Shown here: piece after piece, positions 1 to 9,655 of the stretch
Numbering within the stretch: position 1 is the stretch's first letter
How the letters are laid out: each line of letters opens with the position of its first letter
Source of the DNA: Synechococcus sp. CBW1004
GTDB lineage: Bacteria > Cyanobacteriota > Cyanobacteriia > PCC-6307 > Cyanobiaceae
Length of the DNA stretch: 64,000 nucleotides
Reading direction: 5' to 3'
Assembly: GCF_015840715.1 (NCBI RefSeq)
Contig: NZ_CP060397.1
Coordinates: 1,550,001 to 1,614,000 of the forward strand
Translations under genes and position numbers: made by a program
The notes under the pieces: generated by a model
What the model saw: only the letters and a program-made list of their open reading frames with translations
Database searches by the model: none
Told to the model about the DNA's origin: nothing

Positions 1-549
1 GAGCAGATGGAGCAGGACGGCCTGCTCAAGATCATCTGCGCCTATCCGGAATCGACCGGCCTCGAAGATCACCTGCAGATCATCAAGACCGAGATCAGCC
101 AGTTCAAGCCCTCACGCATGGCCATCGACTCGCTCTCGGCCCTGGCGCGGGGAGTGAGTCACAACGCCTTCCGACAGTTCGTGATCGGCGTTACGGGCTA
201 TGCCAAACAGGAGGAGATTGCCGGCTTCTTCACGAACACCTCCGAGGAGTTCATGGGCAGCCACTCGATCACCGATTCGCACATCTCCACCATCACCGAC
301 ACCATCCTGCTGCTGCAGTACGTGGAAATCCGCGGCGAGATGGCCCGCGCCCTGAACGTGTTCAAGATGCGCGGCTCCTGGCACGACAAGGGCATCCGCG
401 AGTTCGTGATCACCGGCAACGGCCCTGAGATCAAGGACTCCTTCTCGAATTTCGAGCGCATCATCAGCGGCGTGCCTCATCGCATCAGCGACGAACGCAG
501 CGATCTGGCCCGCATCGTGCGCGGCGTCAGCAGCGAAGAGAACCTCTGA
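1..549 (+). CDS. kaiC: Circadian clock protein KaiC, C-terminal part (5' end outside window)
   Basis: The reading frame is open from base 1 and encodes the last 182 residues of KaiC, an ATPase/autokinase of about 520 residues, so roughly two thirds of the gene lies before the window. The CII phosphorylation segment ITDSHISTITDT is intact: the two adjacent phospho-sites (S431 and T432 in S. elongatus numbering) are encoded at 286-291, and the T426 equivalent at 271-273. The C-terminal stretch ending in RIVRGVSSEENL matches the KaiA-binding tail region. The gene converges on nblS, and a perfect inverted repeat lies at the junction. The family assignment is secure; kaiA and kaiB are not in view. 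Confidence 0.97.
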   Translation, partial: EQMEQDGLLKIICAYPESTGLEDHLQIIKTEISQFKPSRMAIDSLSALARGVSHNAFRQFVIGVTGYAKQEEIAGFFTNTSEEFMGSHSITDSHISTITDTILLLQYVEIRGEMARALNVFKMRGSWHDKGIREFVITGNGPEIKDSFSNFERIISGVPHRISDERSDLARIVRGVSSEENL

Positions 550-644
550 GGCGGGGACAGGCTGAAGCCGGGTGCTTCCAGGGGGGTACCGCCTGGCAGC
601 CCCAGGGAGTCGAGCGGCGCTCCGGCGGACCGGCCCGAACGGGC

Positions 645-685
645 GGTCAGCTCAGCCGATCGTCAGCAGATCGGCTGAGCTGACC
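645..685. terminator. 17-bp perfect inverted repeat between convergent kaiC and nblS
   Basis: Arms at 645-661 and 669-685 are perfectly complementary and separated by a 7-base loop (gtcagca). The structure sits 95 bases after the kaiC stop and overlaps the last codons and stop of nblS, which reads the other way. It could form a strong RNA hairpin on either strand, so a shared bidirectional terminator is the simplest reading. No T-run follows either arm, so it is not a classical intrinsic terminator; 3'-end protection is an alternative. Confidence 0.6.
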
Positions 686-2697
686 TGAGCGGAGCGACTG
701 CGTTGTTCCGCCTGCCAGCGCTCATCAGCCAGCCGCAGCTCGTCCTCGTCGGCCTGCTCCAGCGGCAGATCGAACCAGAAGGTGGTGCCCACCCCCGGTT
801 CGCTGGCCATCCGGGCCGTGGTGCCGTGCTTCTCGAGGATGCCGCGCACGATCGAGAGCCCAAGGCCGGTGCCCACTTCCGTGTGGACCGCATTCTCGAC
901 GCGGTAAAAGCGCTCGAAGATGCGTTCCTGATCCGCCTCGGAAATGCCGCAGCCGGTGTCGGCGATCTCCACCCGCAGACGGGGCAGCGGCGCCGTGAGA
1001 GAACAGGTGGGGTTCTCGTCATTGGGGCAGGTGCCGGGATCCAGCTGACAGATGTCGGGCCACGGGTAGGCGCGCAGCACCAGCTGACTGCCCCGGCCGG
1101 AGAACTTCAGGGCGTTGCCCACGAGGTTGTCGAAGACCTGCAGCAGCAGATCCCAGTTGCCGCGCACCTGAGGCAGCTGTTCCTCGACGTCGAGGTGCAG
1201 CTGCACTCCCTTGTCCTCCGCGTTGAGGCGGTAGGTGCGCAGGGTCTGCTCCATCGCCGGCCGCAGATCCAGGGGCTCCATCGTCCAGATCCGGTCACTC
1301 TCCAGCCGGGAGAGATCGAGCACGTCGTTCACCAGGCGGGTCAGTCGATCGGTCTCGGCGTTCGCGATGCCGAGGAACTCCCGCTTCTCCGCCTCGCTGA
1401 GCTGGTCGCCCAGATCGTGGAGGGTCTCCACATAGCTCTTGATGTTGAACAGCGGCGTGCGCAGCTCATGCGAGACGTTGCTGATGAAGCGGCTCTGGGC
1501 GGCATTCAGCTCCACCTCGCGCGTCAGGTCCTGCACGGTCACGGCGATGCCCTTGAGCGTCTCTCCGCTGGCGTCACGCACCGACTGGAGGACGATGCGC
1601 AGGGTGCGAGGAGGCTCACCGCAGCTGCAGCGCACATCACTGCCATCGCGCTCGCCGCTGAGCAGGGTCTGGAGAACGGGCTGGAGCTCCTCGCTGAGGG
1701 CCTCCGGCAACTGATCGGCCAGGGGGGTTCCCTCCAGATTGCGCCCCTCCCAGCGGAACAGCCGCCGGGCGGTGGGGTTCACCAGCACGATGCAGCCGTC
1801 GGCATCGAGCAGCACCGCCCCGTCGGCCATCGTGGCGATCAGGGTCTGCTGCTTCACCTGAGCCGCCTGCAGCTCCTCGATGTTCGCCTCGTCGTAGGCC
1901 TCCAGCCGATCGGCCATGGTGTTGAACCCCTCCAGGAGCTCGCCGAGCTCACCCCCCACCGGCAGAGCGATGCGGGTCCCGAAGTCACCGCCGGCGATCT
2001 GGCGCACCCCCCGCAGCAGTTCCTTCACCGGCCGGGTGATCGTGAGGGCATTGAACACCGAGCCCAGGATCACAAGCACCCAGATCGAGATGAACACCGC
2101 CACGGTCACCTCACGGCTGAGGGCGGCACTGGCCAGCACCGTCTCATTCGGGTTGACGCCCAGCGCCACCACTCCGAGATAGCGGTCGCCGCTGAGCAGC
2201 GGCACGAAGACATCGGTGACCTGGCCGTCGGGCGTCAGGTGCTTGCGGATCAGCGGGTTGTCGGGCCGCCGCTGCAGGTCGGCCGGCAACTCCAGACGGC
2301 GGCTGAGCAGCTCCTCTCCACCATTGCCGCTCCCCCCCTGGCCCATCGGAATGCCGAGATAGATCACCCCCTCGGCGTCGGCGAACACGATGTAGCGGAG
2401 GCTGCGGCTGGAACGCCAGAAACGCTCCGCCACCGCCGCAAGCTCACGGTCGTCCCCCTGAGCCACCAGGGGCGTCACGTTGGCCGACAGCAGCAGACCC
2501 AGATCGCGGGCGTAACGGGTGTCGCTCTGCTGCACATCCCGCTGGATGCCGCTGAGGGCGACGAACGTGATGCCGGTCATCAGCAGGCTCACCACCAGGG
2601 TGGCCACCGCCAGCAGTTTGGTCTGCAGGCTGAACTCGGCCCACCAGCGCGCCAGGCGCCGGCGCCAGTCCAGCCAGGGGGCGGTGGCGGCACTCAT
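652..2697 (-). CDS. nblS: Sensor histidine kinase NblS (Hik33/DspA/Ycf26 family)
   Basis: This 681-residue membrane sensor kinase has a full domain set. TM1 is near residues 27-49, followed by a periplasmic sensor region to about 195. TM2 is near 197-218, then HAMP (about 220-270) and a PAS domain (about 280-395). The HisKA motif FISNVSHELRTPLFNIKSY has phospho-acceptor His410. The ATPase domain has an N box near 522-533, DTGCGI at 580-585 and GTGLGLSI at 609-616. The HisKA flank is characteristic of NblS, the conserved cyanobacterial regulator of high-light and nutrient-stress responses that acts through RpaB/NrrA-type regulators (family knowledge). It overlaps purD by 4 bp (ATGA), so the two are probably cotranscribed. 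Its 3' end lies inside the inverted repeat at 645-685. Confidence 0.95.
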   Translation of the reverse strand: MSAATAPWLDWRRRLARWWAEFSLQTKLLAVATLVVSLLMTGITFVALSGIQRDVQQSDTRYARDLGLLLSANVTPLVAQGDDRELAAVAERFWRSSRSLRYIVFADAEGVIYLGIPMGQGGSGNGGEELLSRRLELPADLQRRPDNPLIRKHLTPDGQVTDVFVPLLSGDRYLGVVALGVNPNETVLASAALSREVTVAVFISIWVLVILGSVFNALTITRPVKELLRGVRQIAGGDFGTRIALPVGGELGELLEGFNTMADRLEAYDEANIEELQAAQVKQQTLIATMADGAVLLDADGCIVLVNPTARRLFRWEGRNLEGTPLADQLPEALSEELQPVLQTLLSGERDGSDVRCSCGEPPRTLRIVLQSVRDASGETLKGIAVTVQDLTREVELNAAQSRFISNVSHELRTPLFNIKSYVETLHDLGDQLSEAEKREFLGIANAETDRLTRLVNDVLDLSRLESDRIWTMEPLDLRPAMEQTLRTYRLNAEDKGVQLHLDVEEQLPQVRGNWDLLLQVFDNLVGNALKFSGRGSQLVLRAYPWPDICQLDPGTCPNDENPTCSLTAPLPRLRVEIADTGCGISEADQERIFERFYRVENAVHTEVGTGLGLSIVRGILEKHGTTARMASEPGVGTTFWFDLPLEQADEDELRLADERWQAEQRSRSAQVSSADLLTIG

Positions 2698-4022
2698 GGC
2701 CGCATCCCCGGCGCAGGACGGCGGCGCACCTGGTGGCCGATGTCACGGCGGTAGGTGATCCCCTCGAAGCGCACCTGCGCCAGCCCCTCATAGGCCCGCT
2801 CGAAGGCGGTGTCGAAATCCGGCGCCTGAGCCACCATCGCCAGCACCCTGCCACCGGCGGTGCGGCAGACGCCCTCCTCATCCAGACGGGTGCCGGCATG
2901 GAACAGCTGCCGGTCGTCGCCGGACTCCAGGTCGATCTCGATCGCGTCGCCGCTGCGGGCGCTGAGGGGATAGCCCTCGGCGGCGGCGATCACGCAGGCG
3001 CTGCAGCCCGGCAGGGTCGTCAGCGGCGGGGCATCGCCCAGGCGTCCGCGGGCGCAGGCCAGCAGCACCTGCGCCAGCTCCGGCCCGAGCAGGGGCATCA
3101 GCGTCTCGCACTCCGGATCACCGAAGCGGCAGTTGAACTCGATCACCTTCAGGCCCGACTCGGTGAGCATCAGACCGGCGTAGATGACGCCGCGGTAGTC
3201 GATGCCCCGCGACTGCAGGGCCTGGAGGGTGGGCTCCAGCACAAGCCGACGTGCCTGCTCCAGCCCCTCGGCATCGAGCAGCGGCGCCGGCGCATAGGCA
3301 CCCATGCCACCGGTGTTGGGTCCGGTGTCCCCCTCCCCGATGCGCTTGTGGTCCTGGGCCGGCGGCAGCAGCACCAGCTGGCGGCCGTCGCACAGGGCGA
3401 ACACCGAGACCTCCGGACCGCTGAGCATCTCCTCCAGCACCAGCGAGGCACCGGCCTCGCCGAAGCGGCCGGCGAACACCTCGGTGATCGCGGCCCGGGC
3501 CTCCTCCATCGTCTCCGCGACGGTCACCCCCTTGCCCGCCGCCAGGCCATCGGCCTTCACCACCAGCGGCCTGCCATGGGCCTCCAGGGCCGTCAGGGCC
3601 TGCTCCTCGCTGGAGGCGCTCCAGTGCTCGGCGGTGGGGACACCGGCCTCGCGCATCAGCTGCTTGGCCCAGCTCTTGCTCGCCTCCAGGCGGGCACCGT
3701 CGCGACCCGGACCGAACACCGGCAGACCGGCCGCCCGCAGCGCGTCGGCCAGACCGGCGGCCAGAGGGGCCTCGGGTCCGATCACAACCAGCTCGATGGC
3801 GAGACGCGCACAGGCCTCTGTCAGCCCCTCCGCATCGCTCTCCGCCAGGGGCAGCCGTTCGGCCCCGGGGATGGCCGTGCTGCCGCCGTTGCCGGGCGCG
3901 ATCCACACCCGCTCCACACCCGGGCAGCGGGCCAGAGCCCAGGCGAGCGCATTCTCGCGGCCGCCACCTCCGACCACCAGGATCCGCGCCGGGCCGGAGG
4001 CAGGGGAGGGGGAGGCGTTCAT
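2694..4022 (-). CDS. purD: Phosphoribosylamine-glycine ligase
   Basis: This 442-residue protein catalyses the ATP-dependent joining of glycine to phosphoribosylamine, step 2 of purine synthesis. The N-terminal ILVVGGGGRENALAWAL is the PurD signature. The ATP-grasp part carries HKRIGEGDTGPNTGGMGAY and FNCRFGDPECETL. I chose the ATG at 4022 because PurD homology begins about 13 residues later; the frame stays open 64 codons further upstream without homology. The stop overlaps the nblS start (ATGA). It is divergent from the exported-protein gene at 4150. Confidence 0.96.
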   Translation of the reverse strand: MNASPSPASGPARILVVGGGGRENALAWALARCPGVERVWIAPGNGGSTAIPGAERLPLAESDAEGLTEACARLAIELVVIGPEAPLAAGLADALRAAGLPVFGPGRDGARLEASKSWAKQLMREAGVPTAEHWSASSEEQALTALEAHGRPLVVKADGLAAGKGVTVAETMEEARAAITEVFAGRFGEAGASLVLEEMLSGPEVSVFALCDGRQLVLLPPAQDHKRIGEGDTGPNTGGMGAYAPAPLLDAEGLEQARRLVLEPTLQALQSRGIDYRGVIYAGLMLTESGLKVIEFNCRFGDPECETLMPLLGPELAQVLLACARGRLGDAPPLTTLPGCSACVIAAAEGYPLSARSGDAIEIDLESGDDRQLFHAGTRLDEEGVCRTAGGRVLAMVAQAPDFDTAFERAYEGLAQVRFEGITYRRDIGHQVRRRPAPGMRP

Positions 4023-4149
4023 GGGCGGGTCAGAGGCGGCGCGGACAGCGGGGGACGGCAACGGCTGCAGCCCCGGCGACGGCACCGCCGGTAAGTTGAG
4101 CGACGTGCCGTCAACCCTGCCATTGTCCGTGACCGGCTCGAACGTCGCG

Positions 4150-5409
4150 ATGCCGCCGGCACGGCGCAGGTCTTCGCGGGCCCTCCTGCCGCTTGGAGCC
4201 ACCTTCCTGGCCACCTGGCTTCTGCCGGCCGCCGGGACTGTCGCGCCGGCTGCCGAGCGGCAACCCTCCGGCGCGGCCCTGACCGCGTCATCCGCACCGG
4301 CGATCAGCCCCTCCCGGTCAGCCGAGGGTCCTGCTCAACCGCCAACCCCTGCGGGGCCTCAGGAGCCTGGCAGCCTGACTCCGGACGCTTCTGGCGCCGT
4401 GCCTCCCCCGCTCATCAGCGAACCGGAATTCCAGGAGCTGCTGCGCACAGCCGGCCTGGACCGACTCAATGTGCTCTGCCGCCAACTCGTCGATGCCGGC
4501 GATGACATCCGACTGCGGCAGCTCCGGGAGCGCCTGCTGACGATCCATCCGGCTCCGCAGCCGCTGGCGGTGGTGCTCGCCAACGCCGAGGTGATGCTCA
4601 GCTGCCGCATGCCCGACGGCGCCCTGACCGTGCTCGATCGCATCGGACCGGCCCGCGGCGCCGAACGGGTGCAGTGGCTGACCCTGCAGTGGCGGGCAGC
4701 CAACGCCGCCCTGGATCACCGCCGGGCGGCCCTCGCCCTGGAGCGCCTGGCAGCGGAACGCCCCGCACGGCTGGAGACCCTGCTGCTGCCTCTCCAGCAG
4801 CGAACCGACGGCAGCTGGGCCACTCGCTCAGCCCTGGAGGTGCTCGCCTCCCATCTCGAATCGGCCGGCCAGACCTCCGAGGCGGCCGGCCTGCTGCTGC
4901 TCTCCCGCAACAAGGACGCCCCCGCGGCGGAGCGGCTGGCCCAGGCTGCGCGCCTGCTGGCCGGCCTGCCGCCTGAGCAGCGTGAGCCGCTGTTCGAGCG
5001 GGCACTCGAGCAGGCGGCGGCGGCAGGCTCCTGGGGCCTGGTGGGCGAACTGCTCGCTGCGCAGGCCTCGCTGCCGTCCAGCCCCGAAACGGCGGCCCGC
5101 ACGGCGGAACGGCGTCTCCGCCTCAGCCGCCGCCTCGATGACGCCTACGGCGAATGGGGCGCCCTGCGGGATGCCGCCGACCCGGCCAGCGCCGAACGGC
5201 GCCAGGCGCTCCGAGGGCAGCTGCGCTCGCCCCGCAGCCCGGGGGGACATGCCGAAGGCCTGCCGGCACCGGCGCCGCTGCCACCTCTGTATTCCGGCCG
5301 TCCCGGCCGATCGGGGAACGCGCGCACCGGCGCACCTCCCGCTACCGCCCCGACCCCGGGACCAGCGCCCCTCCCCTCATCCGGCCTCCCCGTTCCTTCC
5401 CAGCCATGA
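4150..5409 (+). CDS. Exported protein of unknown function, helical-repeat-like
   Basis: This 419-residue protein is not from a family I can name. It has an N-terminal signal-like segment (RRR, then [18 protein letters not shown], about residues 5-30). A Pro/Ala/Ser-rich linker runs to about residue 85. An Ala/Leu-rich helical middle (about 90-350) has pairs of short helices of the kind seen in TPR-like repeats, and a Pro-rich low-complexity tail ends the protein. The stop overlaps the purC start by ATGA, so the two are translationally coupled. The frame is open far upstream inside purD antisense sequence; the ATG at 4150 is chosen because the signal peptide starts there. A TAAGTT -10-like box lies at 4092-4097. 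Confidence 0.75.
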   Translation: MPPARRRSSRALLPLGATFLATWLLPAAGTVAPAAERQPSGAALTASSAPAISPSRSAEGPAQPPTPAGPQEPGSLTPDASGAVPPPLISEPEFQELLRTAGLDRLNVLCRQLVDAGDDIRLRQLRERLLTIHPAPQPLAVVLANAEVMLSCRMPDGALTVLDRIGPARGAERVQWLTLQWRAANAALDHRRAALALERLAAERPARLETLLLPLQQRTDGSWATRSALEVLASHLESAGQTSEAAGLLLLSRNKDAPAAERLAQAARLLAGLPPEQREPLFERALEQAAAAGSWGLVGELLAAQASLPSSPETAARTAERRLRLSRRLDDAYGEWGALRDAADPASAERRQALRGQLRSPRSPGGHAEGLPAPAPLPPLYSGRPGRSGNARTGAPPATAPTPGPAPLPSSGLPVPSQP

Positions 5410-6161
5410 CCGCTCTTTCCATCGGCGCGCTGCTCCATGAGGGCAAGGCGAAACGGGTCCACGCCACCGACCGCCCCGACGTGGCGGCGGTGGAATACAA
5501 GGACGACGCCACGGCCTTCAACGCCCTCAAGAAGGCAAGCCTGCCCGGCAAGGGAGCGCTCAACTGCCGCATCTCAGCCCTGCTGTTCGAGCATCTGGCC
5601 GGCCGGGGCGTGCCCACCCATTTCCTGGGCGTGCTCGACGAGCTCTGGATGGTGGTCCGACCGGTGCGGGTGATCCCGGTGGAGGTGGTGGTGCGCAACA
5701 TCGCCGCCGGCTCGCTCTGTCGCCAGCTGCCGCTCGAAGCCGGCACGCCCCTCGATCCGCCCCTGATCGACCTCTATTACAAGGACGACGCCCTGGGGGA
5801 TCCGCTGCTGAGCGAAGCGAGGCTGGAGCGCCTCGAGCTGGTGAGCGCCGAGCAGCTGGCCACCATGCGCGATCTGGCCCTGACGGTGAACCGAGAACTG
5901 CGCGAGCTGTTCGCCGCGGTGGGGCTTGAGCTGGTGGATTTCAAGATCGAACTCGGCTTCGATGCCGAGGGGCGCATCCTGCTGGCCGACGAGATCAGCC
6001 CCGACACCTGCCGCCTGTGGGACCGGGCCACGGCGGATCAGCAGGAGCGGATCCTGGACAAGGACCGCTTCCGCCAGGACCTCGGAGGCGTCATCGAGGC
6101 CTACGGGGAGGTCCTCAAACGGGTCCAAGGGGTCTGCCCGCCGCCCCGGGTCTACGGGTAA
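5406..6161 (+). CDS. purC: SAICAR synthetase
   Basis: This 251-residue phosphoribosylaminoimidazole-succinocarboxamide synthase adds aspartate to CAIR in purine synthesis. Family signatures are present: [14 protein letters not shown] at the N-terminus, [15 protein letters not shown] in the centre, and the C-terminal metal/nucleotide region [11 protein letters not shown]...[15 protein letters not shown]. Length is typical of bacterial PurC. The start ATG overlaps the upstream stop (ATGA). It lies on the opposite strand from purD, about 1.4 kb away, so purine genes are near each other here but not in one operon. Its stop TAA is part of a candidate -10 (TAAGGT, 6159-6164) for the Omp85 gene. Confidence 0.97.
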   Translation: MTALSIGALLHEGKAKRVHATDRPDVAAVEYKDDATAFNALKKASLPGKGALNCRISALLFEHLAGRGVPTHFLGVLDELWMVVRPVRVIPVEVVVRNIAAGSLCRQLPLEAGTPLDPPLIDLYYKDDALGDPLLSEARLERLELVSAEQLATMRDLALTVNRELRELFAAVGLELVDFKIELGFDAEGRILLADEISPDTCRLWDRATADQQERILDKDRFRQDLGGVIEAYGEVLKRVQGVCPPPRVYG

Positions 6162-6204
6162 GGTCGGCGCACCTTGCGGCGCGGCCGCTCCACCGACGAT
6201 TCCC

Positions 6205-8742
6205 ATGGTTGGCCCTGGTTCGCGCAGGTCATACAACGCCTCCAACCTTGCCCTGCCCTTCCTGGCCGGAGCCCTGCCGCTGGGAGCCCTGACCCTGCTG
6301 GTTCCTCCCGCGCGGGCGCAGGACTCCCCCCCACCCGGTCGCGACGCCATCGCGCTGGCCGCCGGTCCGGTGGCGCCGCGATCGACCACCGGCCTCAGCT
6401 GGCCTGAGCTGACCGCCCTGCCGCCCCTCCCGTCGGAATCGGCCCCATCAGCGTCAGCCTTCGCCATGCCCACGGCGGACCCCGATGCTCAGGCGCTTCT
6501 GGCGGCACTCCCCGGGGACGGCACCTCAAACGTCACCGCCAGCAGCTCCACCTCCATCGGCGATCTCGCCCAGGCAGCCCCTGAAGCCGCTCCCCCCACC
6601 GATCCGCAGAGTCCAGCCGGCGATCCCCTGAGCCCTGCCGGCGATGCGCCGGAGGCAACCCCCACCCCGGCGCCGACTCCCGCTCAGCCCTCTCCCTCCC
6701 CGTCGCTGGAGCCGCAGGCGGCCCAGGAGCCGAAGGTGCTGATCAGCGAGGTGGTGATCGAAGGCCTCGATGGCCATCCCGAGAAGGAACGGCTGGAAAT
6801 CGCGGCCTACGCCGCCATGAGCGTCACCCCCGGCAGCGAGATCACCCGCAGCCAGCTGCGCAACGACCTGGCGGCGGTCTATGCCACCGGCTGGTTCGCC
6901 GATGTGCGCATCGAGCCGGAGGACAGCCCCCTCGGGGTCCGCCTGAAAGTCCAGGTGGTGCCCAACCCCGTGCTGACCTCGATCAGCCTCGATCCCGCCG
7001 ACGCCGAGGTGCCGAAGCAGGTGGTGGACGACACCTTCGCCCCGGATCTGGGCAAGACGCTCAACCTCAACACCCTGCAGACCCGCATGCAGGAGCTGCA
7101 GAAGTGGTATGCGGATCAGGGCTACTCCCTCGCCCGGGTGACTGGACCGGGACGCATCAGCCCCGACGGCAACGTGCAACTGGTCGTCCGGCAGGGAACC
7201 GTGGCCGGCGTCGAGGTGCAGTTCGTCAACAAGGAAGGCTCCACCACCAACGACAAGGGCCAGCCGATCAGAGGCAAGACCAAGCCCTGGGTGATCAGTC
7301 GCGAGATCTCGATCAAGCCCGGACAGGTGTTCAACCGCCGCAACCTCGAGGAGGATCTCAAGCGGCTCTACGGCACCGGGCTGTTCGCCGATGTGAAGGT
7401 GACCCTGCGCCCGGTGGCCGACAACCCCGGCGAGGTGACGATCGTGCTGGGGGTCGTCGAGCAGTCAACCGGCTCTCTGTCCGGGGGCCTCGGCTACAGC
7501 CAGAGCCAGGGTGTGTTCGGTCAGATCCAGGTGCAGGACAGCAACCTGCTCGGACGGGCCTGGGACCTGGCCACCAGCTTCACCTACGGCCAGTTCGGGG
7601 CCCTGGCGGACATCACCTTCACCGATCCCTGGATCAAGGGAGACCCGTTCCGCACGGCCTTCCGGCTCAAGGCGTTCATCAGCCGTGATGTGCCGCAGAT
7701 TTTCCAGAGCCAGGACAACGGCAGCATTCTGACGGCCACCAATTTCTACGAAGCACCAGGCACGAGTGTCGCCTACAACATCAACGCGCTCAACAACCCT
7801 GAGGGCAAAGTCTTCGGATCGGTGCAGGAGGCTCAAAATGCCAACAGCAGCCTCAGCTGGTTTGACTACAACGGCAACTCCGTGGTGATCCAACGGGTGG
7901 GAGGCAACCTTCAATTCGTCCGGCCTCTCAACGGCGGCAACCCCTACAAGCGCGTGCCCTGGAGCGTCATCGTCGGCCTCAGCGGCCAGCAGGTGACACC
8001 GATGGATTTCTCCGGACGTTCCAATCCCTTCGGCATCGCCAGCAACAACTTCAACTTCAGTGGCTCTGAGGTCCCGATCAATTCCGTGATCTGCCTCGCC
8101 TACAACTGCGCCACCAATAACCAGTTGTTCGGGGTTCGCGTCGCGGCCACGATGAACAACCTCAATGACCCCCGCAACCCCACGCAGGGCAACTTCCTCA
8201 GCGTTGGCACCGAGCAATTCTTCTCGGTGGGCCCCGATTCGCCCACCTTCAACCGGATGCGGGCCAGTTACACCCACTACATTCCGGTCAACTGGCTGAA
8301 GTTGTACAAGGGCTGTCGCCCCAAACCCGGCGAGACCGCCGACTGCAAACAGGCGCTGGCCTTCCAGGTGTCGGCGGGGGCCAATGTCGGCCAGCTTCCG
8401 CCCTACGAGGCCTTCTGCCTGGGGGGCGGCAACTCGGTGCGCGGCTACTACGACTGCGATCTCGGGGTGGGCCGCAGCTTCGGCGAAGCGACGATCGAAT
8501 ACCGCTTCCCGATCTTCAGCATCATCAGCGGCGAGCTGTTCATCGACGGCGGCACCACCTTCGGCAGCCAGGCCAACGTGCCCGGCAACCCTGGCGGCCT
8601 GTTGCTCAAGCCCGGCCAGGGCTTCTCGGTGGGCACCGGTCTGATCGTCACCACCCCTGTGGGGCCGCTGCGGCTTGAAGTGGCCAGCCAGGACTTCACC
8701 GGCAACTGGCGCTTCAACCTCGGCGTCGGCTGGAAGTTCTGA
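6205..8742 (+). CDS. bamA: Outer-membrane assembly protein of the Omp85/BamA family
   Basis: This 845-residue precursor inserts beta-barrel proteins into the outer membrane. Residues 1-38 form a signal peptide with a likely cleavage after PPARA. A Pro/Ala/Ser-rich linker runs to about 175. POTRA-type repeats occupy about 180-420 (EVVIEGLDGHPE..., VVPNPVLTSISLD..., VKVTLRPVADNPGEVTIVL). The rest is a 16-strand-type barrel with the conserved GGGNSVRGYYDCDLGVGRS loop and a terminal aromatic residue (GVGWKF). Cyanobacterial Omp85 proteins usually have three POTRA domains, like the Toc75 lineage (family knowledge). It is followed 4 bases later by lpxC, which places barrel assembly with lipid A synthesis. 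Confidence 0.95.
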   Translation: MVGPGSRRSYNASNLALPFLAGALPLGALTLLVPPARAQDSPPPGRDAIALAAGPVAPRSTTGLSWPELTALPPLPSESAPSASAFAMPTADPDAQALLAALPGDGTSNVTASSSTSIGDLAQAAPEAAPPTDPQSPAGDPLSPAGDAPEATPTPAPTPAQPSPSPSLEPQAAQEPKVLISEVVIEGLDGHPEKERLEIAAYAAMSVTPGSEITRSQLRNDLAAVYATGWFADVRIEPEDSPLGVRLKVQVVPNPVLTSISLDPADAEVPKQVVDDTFAPDLGKTLNLNTLQTRMQELQKWYADQGYSLARVTGPGRISPDGNVQLVVRQGTVAGVEVQFVNKEGSTTNDKGQPIRGKTKPWVISREISIKPGQVFNRRNLEEDLKRLYGTGLFADVKVTLRPVADNPGEVTIVLGVVEQSTGSLSGGLGYSQSQGVFGQIQVQDSNLLGRAWDLATSFTYGQFGALADITFTDPWIKGDPFRTAFRLKAFISRDVPQIFQSQDNGSILTATNFYEAPGTSVAYNINALNNPEGKVFGSVQEAQNANSSLSWFDYNGNSVVIQRVGGNLQFVRPLNGGNPYKRVPWSVIVGLSGQQVTPMDFSGRSNPFGIASNNFNFSGSEVPINSVICLAYNCATNNQLFGVRVAATMNNLNDPRNPTQGNFLSVGTEQFFSVGPDSPTFNRMRASYTHYIPVNWLKLYKGCRPKPGETADCKQALAFQVSAGANVGQLPPYEAFCLGGGNSVRGYYDCDLGVGRSFGEATIEYRFPIFSIISGELFIDGGTTFGSQANVPGNPGGLLLKPGQGFSVGTGLIVTTPVGPLRLEVASQDFTGNWRFNLGVGWKF

Positions 8743-8746
8743 GCCG

Positions 8747-9655
8747 ATGCGCTGGCCGAGCGACTACAGCCGCGCCTGGACCCTGTCGGGCACCGTGGAA
8801 CGCAGCGGCGTGGGGCTGCACAGCGGTGCTTCCGCCCGCGTCAGCCTGCGGCCCGGCGCCAGATCGGGGTACTGGGTGGGCTGGCTAGACGATCCCGCGC
8901 TGCCCCTGCAGCGGCTGGAACCCGGCCAGGTGAGCGAGACACGTCTGTGCACCGCCCTGCAACTGGCCGAACGCCGGCTGGCGACCGTGGAGCACCTGCT
9001 GGCGGCCCTGGCGGGCAGCGGCGTCAGCCAGGCCGAGATCTGGGTGGAGGGCAGCGAGATTCCCCTGCTCGACGGCTCAGCCCTGCCCTGGGTGGAAGCC
9101 ATCGCCGAAGCCGGCCTGGACGAGATCGGGCCCCGTCCCATGCCGGTCCTGCACGGTGAGCCGATCACCCTGCGCCACGGCCAGAGCTTCGTGATGGCGA
9201 TGGCCGGTGAAACCCTTCAGCTGGGCGCCGCGATCGAATTTCCCCAGGCCGCCATCGGTCGTCAGCTTCACTCCCTGGAGCTCACCCCGGAGCGCTTCGT
9301 GCGGGAGATCGCCCCGGCGCGCACCTTCGGCTTCCGCGATCAGGTGGAGGCCCTGCTGGCCGCCGGACTCATCCGCGGCGGCGCCCTCGAGAACGCCCTC
9401 GTCTGCGATGGCGACCGCTGGCTCAACCCACCGCTGCGTTTTGAGGACGAACCGGTGCGCCATAAGCTCTTGGACCTGATCGGAGATCTGGCATTGGTGG
9501 GCCTGCCTCAGGCTCAGGTCTTTGCCTATCGCGGTTCCCACGGCCTGCACACGGCCCTGGCAACTGCCCTCCAGCGACAGACCGGAGCTGCTGCCCCCCT
9601 GTCCACCAACACGTCCGCCGCCACCACTCCTTCAGCATCCGTCCGCCGCCCTTGA
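8747..9655 (+). CDS. lpxC: UDP-3-O-acyl-N-acetylglucosamine deacetylase
   Basis: This 302-residue zinc enzyme catalyses the committed step of lipid A synthesis. The zinc ligands and active-site residues fall almost exactly at the E. coli positions: His83 in VEHLLAAL, His239 and Asp243 in HKLLDLIGD, and His265 in YRGSHGL. The RTFGF motif is at 192-196. The ATG at 8747 lies 4 bases after the bamA stop. A short Ala/Thr/Ser tail ends the protein. The stop TGA overlaps the TTG start of fabZ. It belongs to the co-directional run bamA-lpxC-fabZ-lpxA-lpxB-msrA. Confidence 0.97.
   Translation: MRWPSDYSRAWTLSGTVERSGVGLHSGASARVSLRPGARSGYWVGWLDDPALPLQRLEPGQVSETRLCTALQLAERRLATVEHLLAALAGSGVSQAEIWVEGSEIPLLDGSALPWVEAIAEAGLDEIGPRPMPVLHGEPITLRHGQSFVMAMAGETLQLGAAIEFPQAAIGRQLHSLELTPERFVREIAPARTFGFRDQVEALLAAGLIRGGALENALVCDGDRWLNPPLRFEDEPVRHKLLDLIGDLALVGLPQAQVFAYRGSHGLHTALATALQRQTGAAAPLSTNTSAATTPSASVRRP

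Noticed and set aside
703..2754. Long open frame on the plus strand opposite nblS
   Set aside because: It is a codon-structure mirror of nblS; its translation is His/Gln/Gly-rich without any family pattern.
2733..4094. Long open frame opposite purD
   Set aside because: Same mirror effect of GC-rich coding DNA; no start signal and no homology pattern.
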